From CALDTK01 sp041744755 (GTDB lineage: Bacteria > Bacteroidota > Bacteroidia > Chitinophagales > Saprospiraceae), in assembly GCA_041744755.1 (NCBI GenBank), contig JBGTKC010000161.1, forward strand, positions 1-36,503: a stretch of DNA of 36,503 nucleotides, in the 5' to 3' direction. This document shows, in pieces, positions 15,962-24,148 of the stretch (its first letter is position 1; each line of letters opens with the position of its first letter). Position numbers and translations under genes: made by a program. The notes below the pieces were generated by a model. It was not told the DNA's origin. It searched no databases and saw nothing but the letters and a program-made list of their open reading frames with translations.

Positions 15962-16016
15962 GCTCTGGGGTCGGGAAGCCGCTGCGGTGGCTGGCGAAAG
16001 TAGGAGCGGCGCCGAC

Positions 16017-16592
16017 CTAGATCGCCAGTAAGTAGCGCAGGCGTTTACGCCCGTTCTGCAGATGGGACCGCACCGCGCTCGCGGAGATCTGGAGGCGAGC
16101 GGCGATGTCGTCGTAGCTCAGGTTCTCGAAGTAGAAGCACTCCATACTGGCGCGCTGGGCTGGTTTGAGTTGGGCGATCCCTTGTCGCAGGCGCTCGAGG
16201 AGGGTGTCGTGCGTGAGGGCGCTGAGGTCGTCGAGACTCGGGGGAGGATCGTACTCGCGGGAGGCCTGGAGGTGTTCGGCGGTGGCGTCACTGCGCACGC
16301 GCTCGCGCCGACGGCGATCGAGTAGCGTGTAGGCGGTATTGCGGGTTGCGGCGTGGAGGAGGCCCGCTACCGAGACCACTTCGCGCGGCGAGCCCGGCGT
16401 AATGACCTTCCGCAATACCTCCGCGCAGACCTCCTCGGCGAGGGAGGTCGTGTCGACCCACTGCCGCGCGTAGCCGAGGATCCGCGGGCGGAACCGATCG
16501 GTGAAGCAGTGCTGGGCGTAGCGGTCTCCGAGGGCGATGGCCTGGTGGTAGAGGGCTTCGTCGCTGAGGAGCTCCGTTTCGTTGCGGGACAT
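16017..16592 (-). CDS. ECF-type RNA polymerase sigma factor
   Basis: A 191-residue sigma-70-family protein with region 2 (YARQWVDTTSLAEEVCAEVLRKVI) and region 4 (LKPAQRASMECFYFENLSYDDIAARLQISASAVRSHLQNGRKRLRYLL, at the C-terminus with a helix-turn-helix). Regions 1.1 and 3 are absent, as in ECF sigmas. It begins 7 bp after the O-antigen ligase-like stop, so it is probably translated from the polysaccharide transcript. No FecR/anti-sigma gene and no SusC/D pair accompany it, unlike many Bacteroidota ECF sigmas. Its targets may include this cluster, by inference from position only. Confidence 0.9.
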   Translation of the reverse strand: MSRNETELLSDEALYHQAIALGDRYAQHCFTDRFRPRILGYARQWVDTTSLAEEVCAEVLRKVITPGSPREVVSVAGLLHAATRNTAYTLLDRRRRERVRSDATAEHLQASREYDPPPSLDDLSALTHDTLLERLRQGIAQLKPAQRASMECFYFENLSYDDIAARLQISASAVRSHLQNGRKRLRYLLAI

Positions 16593-16599
16593 GTCGGCC

Positions 16600-18087
16600 C
16601 TAACTTACGTAAGCCGCCGGACCTCGACGTCGCTGCCGCAAGTCGACCGCGACGATCAGCGCGAGGCTGTAGAAGAACCACGGGCCGGCCTTATCGGTCT
16701 CGATCATGTCGTTGATGAGCTGGAAGCTGAGGTTGATGACCAGCGAGGAGGCGGCCATCAGGACGATGAGGCGCTCTTCCCTACTGGCGGCAGAGTGGTA
16801 GGCACGCTCGGCGGTAGTAAGGGCGACGCCACACAGCGCCAGGAAGACGAACAGCCCGATCCACCCCTGCTCCACGAGGACCATGAAGTAATAGCTGTGG
16901 ACGCCGGAGCCCTCGAGATTGTCGCTGACATACGTTCGGAACGTCTCTATGGCGTACCCACGGTACTGCGAGACGAAGGTCCCGGGACCGAAGCCGAGCC
17001 AGGGCTCCTCGGCGGCCATGTACCCAGCCGCCACCCAGCGGTAGACCCGCTCCATGGTAGAGACGTCCTCGAGCTTGTAGGTCGCTTCCACGAGGCTCTG
17101 GAAGTCGGTCTGCGTGATGGCTTTGTTGTAGTCGGGGGCGAAGTGGAGGAAGTTGTTGTCGCTCACTAGGTAAGTGAAGAACAGCGCGGCCGTCCCGACC
17201 GTGGCCAGGAGCACCACCCGCGTGAGCCGCCACCGCAATACCAGCGTGAAGGCGACGCCCGCCACGATACTCACGTAGGCAGCCCGTGTGTAGCTCGTCT
17301 GTACAGCGAGGATCAGCAGAGCCGATACGCCAAACAGGCCCCACCGCACGAAGCTCCGCTTACCGAACAGGAACGCGCCCACGAAGACGAATGGTAGGGT
17401 GATGCTCGGGAGGGCCGCGTACGAGACGTGGTTTCGGAAAAACGGATACATCGCCTCGTTCACCCGATCGAAGGCGAAGTCGAGGCTCGCGTGTCGACCG
17501 ACGGTGTACGAGAGGGCCACGGCCAGCGGGACGGCCAGGCAGAGCACCGTGCGCCGGACGTCTCGCGGGCGAGATAGGAGTAGTCCCCCGAGCACGTACC
17601 ACGGGAGGACGTACCACAGCTTCGCGGCTAGATATTTCCAGGAGTAAAGCGGGACCTGCGACGCAAGGGCCGTGATCGCGATCCAGGTTACGTGTACCAG
17701 CAAGAGGAGGCTCACCGGATGTCGGATCACTGACCCGGGCAGCTGTCTCGCGTAGCGCAATACGTACACTAGGCCCAGACCCGCCGTCAAGATGAGTATG
17801 GGCTCGAGCGGTAGGTCCGTACCGATGCTGCCGATCTGGACCTCGGCGCTCAGCGGGACAAGCGCTACGCAGAGCAGGAGCGCGAGCCGCAGATCATAAA
17901 GGGCGAACGCGAGGATCGCGAGGCCGCAGAGCAGGACGAGCGGCAGGAGCGAGTAGGCGAGCCCACCGCCGACGAGCAGGAGCAACAGCAATCCGACGCC
18001 CGCGACCACCGAGGTCCGCCGCGCGCCGCCGCGCGAGATCAGTCCACTGTGTAGCGATCCCACTCGACCCCTTTGTAGGTGTCCCAC
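16600..18087 (-). CDS. O-antigen ligase / polymerase-like membrane protein (Wzy_C)
   Basis: Up to 495 residues with about ten to twelve hydrophobic segments (GVGLLLLLLVGGGLAYSLLP, LLPLVLLCGLAILAFALYDL and others) and a large loop holding GFGPGTFVSQYRGY and HSYYFMVLVEQGWIGLFVFL. The loop sequence and the following H-S/N-x-Y-x(4)-E-x-G pattern match the O-antigen ligase/Wzy family, which transfers or polymerises undecaprenol-linked glycans at the periplasmic face. The ATG at 18087 overlaps the Wzz-like gene by 49 bp; a GTG at 18009 (VVAGVGLLL), just before the first membrane segment, is a good alternative start. Confidence 0.87.
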   Translation of the reverse strand: MGHLQRGRVGSLHSGLISRGGARRTSVVAGVGLLLLLLVGGGLAYSLLPLVLLCGLAILAFALYDLRLALLLCVALVPLSAEVQIGSIGTDLPLEPILILTAGLGLVYVLRYARQLPGSVIRHPVSLLLLVHVTWIAITALASQVPLYSWKYLAAKLWYVLPWYVLGGLLLSRPRDVRRTVLCLAVPLAVALSYTVGRHASLDFAFDRVNEAMYPFFRNHVSYAALPSITLPFVFVGAFLFGKRSFVRWGLFGVSALLILAVQTSYTRAAYVSIVAGVAFTLVLRWRLTRVVLLATVGTAALFFTYLVSDNNFLHFAPDYNKAITQTDFQSLVEATYKLEDVSTMERVYRWVAAGYMAAEEPWLGFGPGTFVSQYRGYAIETFRTYVSDNLEGSGVHSYYFMVLVEQGWIGLFVFLALCGVALTTAERAYHSAASREERLIVLMAASSLVINLSFQLINDMIETDKAGPWFFYSLALIVAVDLRQRRRGPAAYVS

Positions 18088-19139
18088 AGCAGAATACCCA
18101 CTGCGCCGAAGACCGCCGCGGCCGACGTGATCCCGACCACGATAAGCCAGCGCACTGGCCTAGACTTGCGATCGGGTACGCGGGCCGCATTACTTACATA
18201 GATGACCGGTCCTGGACTCGCCATAATTGTCTCGATGCGCCGCATCCGTTCGCGGTCGTAGGATAGCTGTTCGTTGAGGATGGTGTACTCGGAGGTGAGG
18301 GTTCGGGCGCGGGAGTTGCCGAGGGTATACTGGTCGAGCTGCGTACCGATGAGCCTGCGGGTCACCTTGGCGGCGGCTAGCCGCGCCTGCACCACCGTGA
18401 GCGTATCCCGCAGGCGCCCACTGACGCCCCGGCGCGTGAACTCGTCCACGAAGGTGCTGTCGCCGATGATCTCGCGACTGGTGCGGTCACGGAGCCCAGC
18501 GAACTCTTGGCCCTGGGTGACGGCGTCGAGGATCCCATACTGTGTGCTGATGCTGTTGAGGGAATCGGTAATACTGGCGAGACGGTCGGTCTTCACGTTT
18601 ACGGCACGCTCGTAGAGCTTGTACATCTCCCGCTGCCCGCGGAGGGTCGTGTGCTGTATGACGGACCCCGCGCGTTCCCGCGCGACGTTCGCCATCGCGG
18701 CCGCACGCCTCGGCTCCTTGTCCTCGACGGAGATGGTGATCTCGTCGTACTTGGTACGTCGCACCGAGTAGTGGTCCAGCAGTTCGTCGCGGACCGTGGT
18801 CGAGGCATAGCGTCCGTCGCGGTCGATATCGTAGACCGCGTACAGGTCGAAGGTGTCGATGAGGTAGCCGATCGTCTCCTCGGACTCAGCCGCGGCCAGG
18901 ACGCGCTCCACGTCATTGCCGGTGCCGTAGAGTTGGACCTCCTGCGCGGCGAAGAGCTTCGAGGCGTTATTAAGGTCTGGACTGGCGGCAAGGAAGGTGG
19001 TAATGGCCGTGTAGTAGACCGGGGAGATGAAGGCGACCACGAGGCTCAACACGAATGCCGCGGCCGTGATGCCGAGCCAGAGTCTGCGGTGGGCGACCAA
19101 GAGGCCGAGTACGTCTACTAAGGATTCGCGTTGCCGCAT
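18039..19139 (-). CDS. Wzz-like chain-length determinant protein
   Basis: A 366-residue protein with the two-membrane-segment layout of Wzz/PCP proteins: a cytoplasmic start (MRQRESLVDVLGLLVAHRR), TM1 at about 16-37 (LWLGITAAAFVLSLVVAFIS), a long periplasmic helical domain with coiled-coil segments (about 40-320), the VSNAARVPDRKSRPVRW turn and TM2 at about 328-350 (WLIVVGITSAAAVFGAVGIL). There is no C-terminal BY-kinase domain. Such proteins set the length of polymers made by Wzy. It is overlapped by the ligase-like gene, and a TATGTTTG promoter box lies 19 bp upstream. Confidence 0.88.
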   Translation of the reverse strand: MRQRESLVDVLGLLVAHRRLWLGITAAAFVLSLVVAFISPVYYTAITTFLAASPDLNNASKLFAAQEVQLYGTGNDVERVLAAAESEETIGYLIDTFDLYAVYDIDRDGRYASTTVRDELLDHYSVRRTKYDEITISVEDKEPRRAAAMANVARERAGSVIQHTTLRGQREMYKLYERAVNVKTDRLASITDSLNSISTQYGILDAVTQGQEFAGLRDRTSREIIGDSTFVDEFTRRGVSGRLRDTLTVVQARLAAAKVTRRLIGTQLDQYTLGNSRARTLTSEYTILNEQLSYDRERMRRIETIMASPGPVIYVSNAARVPDRKSRPVRWLIVVGITSAAAVFGAVGILLWDTYKGVEWDRYTVD

Positions 19140-19157
19140 GTGCTAAAATTCGGGCCG

Positions 19158-19165
19158 CAAACATA
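19158..19165 (-). promoter_or_regulatory. Bacteroidota -7 promoter box (TATGTTTG) for the Wzz-like gene
   Basis: Exact TAnnTTTG match on the minus strand in the 74-bp gap after the flippase gene. The predicted start near 19152 leaves a leader of about 13 nt. It would make Wzz-ligase-sigma-FkbM a separate transcript from the flippase. Confidence 0.5.
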
Positions 19166-19213
19166 GCCGCCTTTAAACCGGGGATCGGGTTGACCAACGT
19201 TTTTGTGGGGCGA

Positions 19214-20674
19214 TTAGCGGCGTACCGGTTTAAATCTCGACAGTACCTCCCGGGGGTCGACCAGCAGCCCCGTCCCGAGGCCCGCACCCGTACACACGCC
19301 TACCTGAAAGAGTGTCGCCCAGAGCAGCGGCCAGGCTTGGTCGTTCGATAACCACGCCCCACCGGCACTTAGCCCAGCGTAGACTACGAGCTTAAGCAAG
19401 ATCGGGGCCGACGGTGTGACCCCGGGCTCGCGGCGCGTCGCCCGGTCGGCGGTGATCCACTGGGCCACGGCAATCCCACCGTGCGTAACGGCGGTCGCCA
19501 CGGCCGCGCCGAGGGCACCGAGGACGGGGATCATCGCGAGGTTCAGGGCGACGTTGAGCGCGGAGGCCCCGACAAAGGTCAGGTTGACGAACCGCAGGCG
19601 GTTGATGACGATCAGGTAGCTACCCTGCACGTACATCACGCCCGTCCCGACGCAGGCCCACAGCAGGGCCGCCAGCACCGGACCCCACTCAGGCGTCGAT
19701 TCAGTGTAGAGCAAATCAGTGACGGCCTGCGCGTGGAAGGTGCCCCAGGTCGCCACGCCCAGCGTAAGGAGCATCACGTACTGCGCACCCTGGTACAACA
19801 GCGGCCGTACGGGCGCACTGCGCTCAGCGAGGGTGCTCAACATCGGGATCAGTAGCGTGGCGAAGAGGTACGAGACCATATTAACCGCATCCAGGAGGCG
19901 ATACCCCGCTGCGTATAGCCCCGTCTGGTAGAGCCCGTCCACCGCCAGGCGCTCGAGCATTACGATGTCCACGCGTGCCGCGAGGGTATTGAGCAGCAGG
20001 GTAAGCGCGTACGGGGCGGCAGCCCTGATGAGGACGACGATCTCGGCCCGGTTCCACGTCAACCACCGCTGGCCCGCGCTGAACTCGGTGGCCGCGAGCG
20101 TGAGCGCGATACTAATCCCCAGGGCAGCCGCCTGAAGCATGACGAAACGCTCGATCGAGACCCACGGCGACAGCGCCGGAGAGAGCAGCACTGTCCCGAG
20201 CACCAGCAGCAGCTGCACCTTGTCCGCCACGCTCAGCAGGCTATTGAGCGTGTACTTCCCCTGTGCCGCGACGTTGTTGCGCAGCAGTTGCCACGTGCTC
20301 AAGAGGACTTGCGTCAAAACGATCCACCCCAGTAGATACAGGTCGTCCCCGCTGGCGCCCGCGAGGTAGCCGCCCAGCATCACCAGCGTGGCGTACATCG
20401 CGGAGAGCAGCAGTTTTAGCGAAAGCGTATACCCAAACTGGTCACGGAGTCGCTGCGGCTGCCGCGCCAGCGACACGGCATTGTAGTTCTGCAAGCCAAA
20501 GTCGAGCACCGTCCCGAATAAAAAGGCGAAGCTGAACCAGTACGCGTAGCGTCCGTAGGTCTCCGTGCCGACGAGGTTCTGGACCCCGAGATCCACGCCG
20601 AGCAAATACGCAGGCTTCACGAGCGCATTGACGGCCAGCAGCAGGGCGAGGTTGACGGCGAAGGCTTTGCGCAA
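19214..20674 (-). CDS. polysaccharide flippase-like protein (Wzx / MATE-like fold)
   Basis: A 486-residue protein with about 14 hydrophobic helices spread evenly (VNLALLLAVNALVKPAYLLG, LLLSAMYATLVMLGGYLAG, GTGVMYVQGSYLIVINRL and others). Positions such as VDLGVQNLVGTETYGRYAYW and LDFGLQNYNAVSLAR match the start of oligosaccharide flippases (polysaccharide_synt family), which move lipid-linked glycans across the inner membrane. Downstream Wzz and Wzy-like genes support the role. One clear element (20306) and one imperfect one (20413), in opposite orientations, lie near the 5' half of the gene. Confidence 0.88.
   Translation of the reverse strand: MRKAFAVNLALLLAVNALVKPAYLLGVDLGVQNLVGTETYGRYAYWFSFAFLFGTVLDFGLQNYNAVSLARQPQRLRDQFGYTLSLKLLLSAMYATLVMLGGYLAGASGDDLYLLGWIVLTQVLLSTWQLLRNNVAAQGKYTLNSLLSVADKVQLLLVLGTVLLSPALSPWVSIERFVMLQAAALGISIALTLAATEFSAGQRWLTWNRAEIVVLIRAAAPYALTLLLNTLAARVDIVMLERLAVDGLYQTGLYAAGYRLLDAVNMVSYLFATLLIPMLSTLAERSAPVRPLLYQGAQYVMLLTLGVATWGTFHAQAVTDLLYTESTPEWGPVLAALLWACVGTGVMYVQGSYLIVINRLRFVNLTFVGASALNVALNLAMIPVLGALGAAVATAVTHGGIAVAQWITADRATRREPGVTPSAPILLKLVVYAGLSAGGAWLSNDQAWPLLWATLFQVGVCTGAGLGTGLLVDPREVLSRFKPVRR
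20306..20320 (-). repeat. mini-hairpin element: stem GAC/GTC, loop GCAA
   Basis: Plus strand GAC-TTGC-GTC-AAAAC, identical to the copy at 6221. It encodes V-L-T-Q-V in the flippase. Confidence 0.8.
20413..20427 (+). repeat. imperfect mini-hairpin element: AGC-GAAA-GCG
   Basis: GTTTT-AGC-GAAA-GCG: the inner GC/GC pairs hold but the outer A and G do not pair. Probably a decayed copy. Confidence 0.5.
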
Positions 20675-20707
20675 GAGGGGCGAAGGTAGGAGGGGGCATG
20701 TACCTTC

Positions 20708-21940
20708 TCACTCATACCTCAAGCTCTCGATCGGGTCCAACCGCGAAGCCTTCACCGCGGGATATAGGCCACTCAGCAGACCCGTGATCAGACAGACGAT
20801 GAAGCTGAGGATAATCCAATCCCACGGCACGAGGAAAGCGCCGCCGGCGATGATGGTGACGATGTTGCCGACCAGCATGCCGATGATGATACCCACCACT
20901 CCCCCCACCTGCGTGATGATGACGGCCTCGGTGAGGAACTGCCACAGAATCACGGAGCGGCTCGCGCCGAGGGCCTTCACTATGCCGATCTCGCGCGTGC
21001 GCTCGGTGACGCTCACTAGCATGATGTTCATTAGGCCAATCGCCGCGCCGAACAGGGTCATCAGGCCGATCGCGATGGCGCCGGCCTGGAGCTTGGCGGT
21101 GTTCTCCTCGATCTCCTCCACGAGGCTGTCGCTCGTGATGAGGTCGAAGTCGTTGGCGTCGCGCGGGCCGAGCCCGCGCGCGATCCGCATGACGCCCGTC
21201 GCGTCGGAACTCCCTGTGGACAGGTCGCCGACGCTCGTGAGCTGGGCGATGACACCGTAGTTGGTCTTACTCGAGGCATAGGCGTTGCGGGCCGTGCTCA
21301 GGGGCACGATCACGATCTTGTCGGCGCTGTTCTGGCTCTCGCCCTCCTCCACGAGCACACCGACGATCTGGAGCCTGAGCGGCCCGGCGGCGATCCCTTT
21401 CCCGAGCGCGCGCTCGGCCCTGCCGTTGAAGAGCCGCTTCACGATCTCGCTGCCGACCACGGCGATGTTACCGCCGCGGCGCGCCTCCTGCGGACTGAAC
21501 GTGCGTCCCACCTGGATGTCGTAGCTCTTCACGCGAAAGTAGTCCTCGTCGACGCCGACGAGCGGGATGGTCGGGGTGGTCTCCTTGTCTTCGTACTTGA
21601 TGGCGGCGCTACCGGAGGCCCGCATACTCACCGTCACCACGGCGCGCTCGCTGAAGAGGTCCTTGAAGGTCATCGCCTGTTCGTAGGAGATTGGTTCGGC
21701 GCGCTTCTCGACGCTTCCCCTACGGCGGGCCCCCCGTTCTCCGCGCGCCGGCCGAATCTCGATACTATTGGCGCCGAGCGAACTGAAGTTGTCGTTGATC
21801 GAGTAAATAGCCGCGTCGATAGCCGTGAGGATCCCGACCACGGCCATGATCCCGAAGGCGATAATCATTAGGGTCAGCATGCTGCGTAGCCAATTGGCGC
21901 GAAGGGCACTCAGGGACTGGCGGAGGGTCTCGGCATTCAT
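20708..21940 (-). CDS. ABC transporter permease, MacB/FtsX type
   Basis: A 410-residue permease. TM1 at about 19-41 (LRSMLTLMIIAFGIMAVVGILTA) is followed by a periplasmic MacB_PCD-like domain (about 45-275) and three C-terminal TM segments of the FtsX domain (LQAGAIAIGLMTLFGAAIGLMNIMLV; VGGVVGIIIGMLVGNIVTIIAGG; WIILSFIVCLITGLLSGLYPA). The family motif ERTREIGIVKALGASR is complete. These permeases pair with an ATPase to extract lipoproteins or export peptides and drugs, but no ATP-binding gene is adjacent: hpt lies upstream and the flippase downstream. The partner must be encoded elsewhere. Confidence 0.92.
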   Translation of the reverse strand: MNAETLRQSLSALRANWLRSMLTLMIIAFGIMAVVGILTAIDAAIYSINDNFSSLGANSIEIRPARGERGARRRGSVEKRAEPISYEQAMTFKDLFSERAVVTVSMRASGSAAIKYEDKETTPTIPLVGVDEDYFRVKSYDIQVGRTFSPQEARRGGNIAVVGSEIVKRLFNGRAERALGKGIAAGPLRLQIVGVLVEEGESQNSADKIVIVPLSTARNAYASSKTNYGVIAQLTSVGDLSTGSSDATGVMRIARGLGPRDANDFDLITSDSLVEEIEENTAKLQAGAIAIGLMTLFGAAIGLMNIMLVSVTERTREIGIVKALGASRSVILWQFLTEAVIITQVGGVVGIIIGMLVGNIVTIIAGGAFLVPWDWIILSFIVCLITGLLSGLYPAVKASRLDPIESLRYE

Positions 21941-22057
21941 GACTGGTGTCGAATGTAGGCGCGGGACGCGGGGAGGGCCTCCGGGCTTTCGATCAAAGAG
22001 CGTTGTGGGCCGACGGAGGGGGGCGGGATTGGTGCATCGAGCGCGTGGGCGTTAACC

Positions 22058-22612
22058 TCACCCATCCACGAGGGAATAAATGGCGGGCAGGTTGCGCCCG
22101 AGGCCATTGTAGTCGAGCCCGTACCCGACCACGAAATCTGGGTCGATCGTGAACCCGACGAAGTCCGGCTCGAAGGCCACTACCCTAGCGGTGGGCTTGT
22201 CGAGCAAGACGACGGTCGTGACGCCGGCGGCTCCTCTGTCCGAAAAGGCTTTCGCCAAAACCCGCAACGTGCGTCCCGAATCCGCGATGTCCTCGACGAT
22301 GACCACGTGCCGCCCCGCGGGGTTGAGGTCATGCGGGAAGTCCACGCGGACCTCGCCGCTGCTCGCGGTGCCGGTGTAGCTGTTGGTCCGGACGTAGGCC
22401 ACGTTGAGCTCGCCGCCGTAGGCGCGGACGAGGTCGGCGTGGAAGATGGCCGCGCCCTGGAGGACGGCCACGAACAGCGGCGGGGCGGGCGTCGGGTCGC
22501 GGGTAAGTACCCCGACCAAACCCTCGGCTATCGCGCTCACGCGCTCACAGATCCGTTTTGCCGAAAGGCGCTCCTCGAAGGTGAGCTCGTGTACGCGTAT
22601 CCTAGCAGCCAT
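22058..22612 (-). CDS. hpt: hypoxanthine phosphoribosyltransferase
   Basis: 184 residues from ATG 22612 (MAARIRVHELTFEERLSAKRI). The in-frame TTG at 22621 would overlap the promoter box and is rejected. It is a type I phosphoribosyltransferase that salvages hypoxanthine and guanine with PRPP. The PRPP-binding loop HVVIVEDIADSGRTL and the C-terminal DFVVGYGLDYNGLGRNLPAIYSL (the family's G-Y-G-L-D-Y-x-x-x-x-R) are intact. It is a cytosolic enzyme. A TAGATTTG promoter box lies only seven bases upstream of the ATG, so the mRNA may be leaderless. Two oppositely oriented elements lie inside (22247, 22555), the second near the 5' end. Confidence 0.94.
   Translation of the reverse strand: MAARIRVHELTFEERLSAKRICERVSAIAEGLVGVLTRDPTPAPPLFVAVLQGAAIFHADLVRAYGGELNVAYVRTNSYTGTASSGEVRVDFPHDLNPAGRHVVIVEDIADSGRTLRVLAKAFSDRGAAGVTTVVLLDKPTARVVAFEPDFVGFTIDPDFVVGYGLDYNGLGRNLPAIYSLVDG
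22247..22261 (-). repeat. mini-hairpin element: stem GGC/GCC, loop GAAA
   Basis: Plus strand GGC-TTTC-GCC-AAAAC; in the minus-strand hpt gene it encodes V-L-A-K-A. Confidence 0.85.
22555..22569 (+). repeat. mini-hairpin element: stem GCC/GGC, loop GAAA
   Basis: GTTTT-GCC-GAAA-GGC; in hpt it encodes L-S-A-K-R. It is oriented against the copy at 22247. Confidence 0.85.
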
Positions 22613-22618
22613 CACGGG

Positions 22619-22626
22619 CAAATCTA
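22619..22626 (-). promoter_or_regulatory. Bacteroidota -7 promoter box (TAGATTTG) for hpt
   Basis: Exact TAnnTTTG on the minus strand, ending seven bases before the hpt ATG. The predicted start falls on or next to the ATG. Confidence 0.5.
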
Positions 22627-22639
22627 GCCTGGCGCGAAT

Positions 22640-23004
22640 GGCGTATTCGTTTTGTTACCGAGACTGAACCGCCAAATTTCCAAAAAACCAGTAAAAAAGG
22701 CGTGATATTATAAGGTTTGTAAACCTGTCTTTTGTGGGGCCATTCACTCGGATCGGCAACGAAGCTTTGGCTTTACGGAGCTTGGGTCAATGATCTTTCG
22801 ACTTAGTGTGAGAATCACAGCAATGTCAACATAGTCGCGTTGGGGATGGTCTCCGCGTAGGAGAAGACCGAGGCGGGGGGTCTACTTTTGACATATCGAC
22901 AGACCACAACGCTAGTCTGCACACCGCAGCAAAGCGCAAGTTTCATTTGGTTTTATTTGGTTAGGGCTGAGGTAGCACGTCTTCGACGTGCTACCTCTTT
23001 TTTT
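22640..23004 (+). ncRNA. candidate non-coding transcript with a strong 3' terminator
   Basis: A 365-bp stretch without a credible gene. It holds several inverted repeats: AAGCT/AGCTT near 22762-22783, ATGTCAA/TTGACAT (22823-22829 and 22888-22894) enclosing GGTCT/AGACC, and CAGAC/GTCTG just after. It ends in a plus-strand terminator (22969-23004). Nothing upstream on the plus strand for over 7 kb needs that terminator, so a small structured RNA is the simplest reading. Possible start signals sit in the AT-rich stretch around 22700-22735. I could not match it to 6S RNA, tmRNA or SRP RNA. Exact ends are unknown. Confidence 0.4.
22969..23004 (+). terminator. strong intrinsic terminator
   Basis: GAGGTAGCACGTC, triloop TTC, GACGTGCTACCTC: a perfect 13-bp stem followed by seven T. 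The minus strand has no matching T-run, so it acts on plus-strand transcripts. Confidence 0.85.
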
Positions 23005-23107
23005 GTGCCTCCCATTCGCCTGCAAGTAGACGTCCGGGTCGACGGTGGCGCGCATCGTCGGCCCGGCTTAGCTTTCGCCTCCGATCCCACGCCTGACGAC
23101 AGCCGCT

Positions 23108-24148
23108 ATGACAAAATTTACGTCACTCCCTACGGCGCTGGCGTACCTGCTGGCGGTACTCACCTACCTGCCCGCCGCGGCGCAAAAGGAGGCCGACGAA
23201 CCGGTCCCCGACGGCTGGCAGCGCGGTGCTGGCCTCGGCGCGGATGTCGGACAGTTGCTGTTGCTTAACCCACGGGTCGGCTCGGGGGAAAACAGGATCG
23301 GCCTAGGGACGAATCTTACGGCTTTCGCCAAACTTAAACGTGCGCGACTCCACTGGGACAACAACATGTCCCTGAACCTCGCCCTCCAGAAGCTTGGCGC
23401 CGGTGTGCTCCCACCGATCCCCGGATTACCGCAGACGAAACTCCCCTACCAGAAGTCCATCGACGAATTGCGCCTGGCTACCCTCGCCGGGTATAGTTTT
23501 AGCGAAAGCTCTCACTGGGGTTACGGCTTCGAGTCGACTCTCCTAACGCAATTACTGGCCAACTTCCAAGACTCGAGCGGGCGCAACCTGTTGAAAAATA
23601 CGGACAACAACAACCTCGGGACCCCAATCGCAAAGATCCTGAGTCCGGCTACGTTCACGGCCAGTCCCGGGATTACCTACCGGCCGGACGACCACTTCGA
23701 CGCGCTCTTTTCGCCAGCGAGCTTCAAGGCCATCTTCGTAGGCGATGAGACCGTGCGCGCCAAGCCCCTCTACGACTACCTCGACGCCGATAACAATGGC
23801 CAGCGCCGCCTGCTGCAGCTCGGGGCCTCGCTGCGGGCCAACTACACCAACAATTTCCTCGCCGACGACCGGCTGCTGTTTAAGTCGACGCTCGGACTGT
23901 TTAGCAACTACCTCCGCAATCCGCAGAATGTGGACGTCGACTGGCGCAACGAATTCGGCGTTCAGATCGTCAAGGGCCTAACGGTTACCCTCAATACGGT
24001 CCTGCTCTACGACGACGATGTCCCCGTCCAGATCACCGACTTCGACGCCGTCGGAGGCATCGTCAAGAATGCGGCGGGCGAGCCTGTGCTAGGGCGCCGC
24101 GTCACCTTCACGGAGCAAATCTTGCTGAAGTACGGGCTGGTCTTCTAA
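23108..24148 (+). CDS. DUF3078 protein (predicted outer-membrane-associated)
   Basis: 346 residues with a signal peptide (MTKFTSLPTALAYLLAVLTYLPAAAQ, cleavage after about residue 26). The body has the features of DUF3078: a start like GADVGQLLLLNPRVGSGENRIGLGTNL, repeated amphipathic strands with aromatic ends (LHWDNNMSLNLALQKLG, SSHWGYGFESTLLTQL, FTASPGITYRPDDHFDALFSP) and a strand-rich C-terminus ending in ILLKYGLVF, which suits a beta-barrel last strand. The function of this Bacteroidota family is not known. It lies 103 bp after the strong terminator and 90 bp before a histidine kinase gene. A TAGCTTTC sequence near 23068 resembles the -7 box. Confidence 0.85.
   Translation: MTKFTSLPTALAYLLAVLTYLPAAAQKEADEPVPDGWQRGAGLGADVGQLLLLNPRVGSGENRIGLGTNLTAFAKLKRARLHWDNNMSLNLALQKLGAGVLPPIPGLPQTKLPYQKSIDELRLATLAGYSFSESSHWGYGFESTLLTQLLANFQDSSGRNLLKNTDNNNLGTPIAKILSPATFTASPGITYRPDDHFDALFSPASFKAIFVGDETVRAKPLYDYLDADNNGQRRLLQLGASLRANYTNNFLADDRLLFKSTLGLFSNYLRNPQNVDVDWRNEFGVQIVKGLTVTLNTVLLYDDDVPVQITDFDAVGGIVKNAAGEPVLGRRVTFTEQILLKYGLVF
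23320..23334 (-). repeat. imperfect mini-hairpin element: guide decayed
   Basis: GGC-TTTC-GCC is intact but AAAAC has become AAACT. Reads A-F-A-K-L in the DUF3078 gene. Confidence 0.5.
23496..23510 (+). repeat. mini-hairpin element: stem AGC/GCT, loop GAAA
   Basis: GTTTT-AGC-GAAA-GCT, a fully compensated stem. Reads S-F-S-E-S in the DUF3078 gene. Confidence 0.8.

Noticed and set aside
22888..23268. Open frame of 126 codons crossing the terminator upstream of the DUF3078 gene
   Set aside because: It runs through a strong terminator hairpin and overlaps the DUF3078 start in another frame, with no protein-like features.
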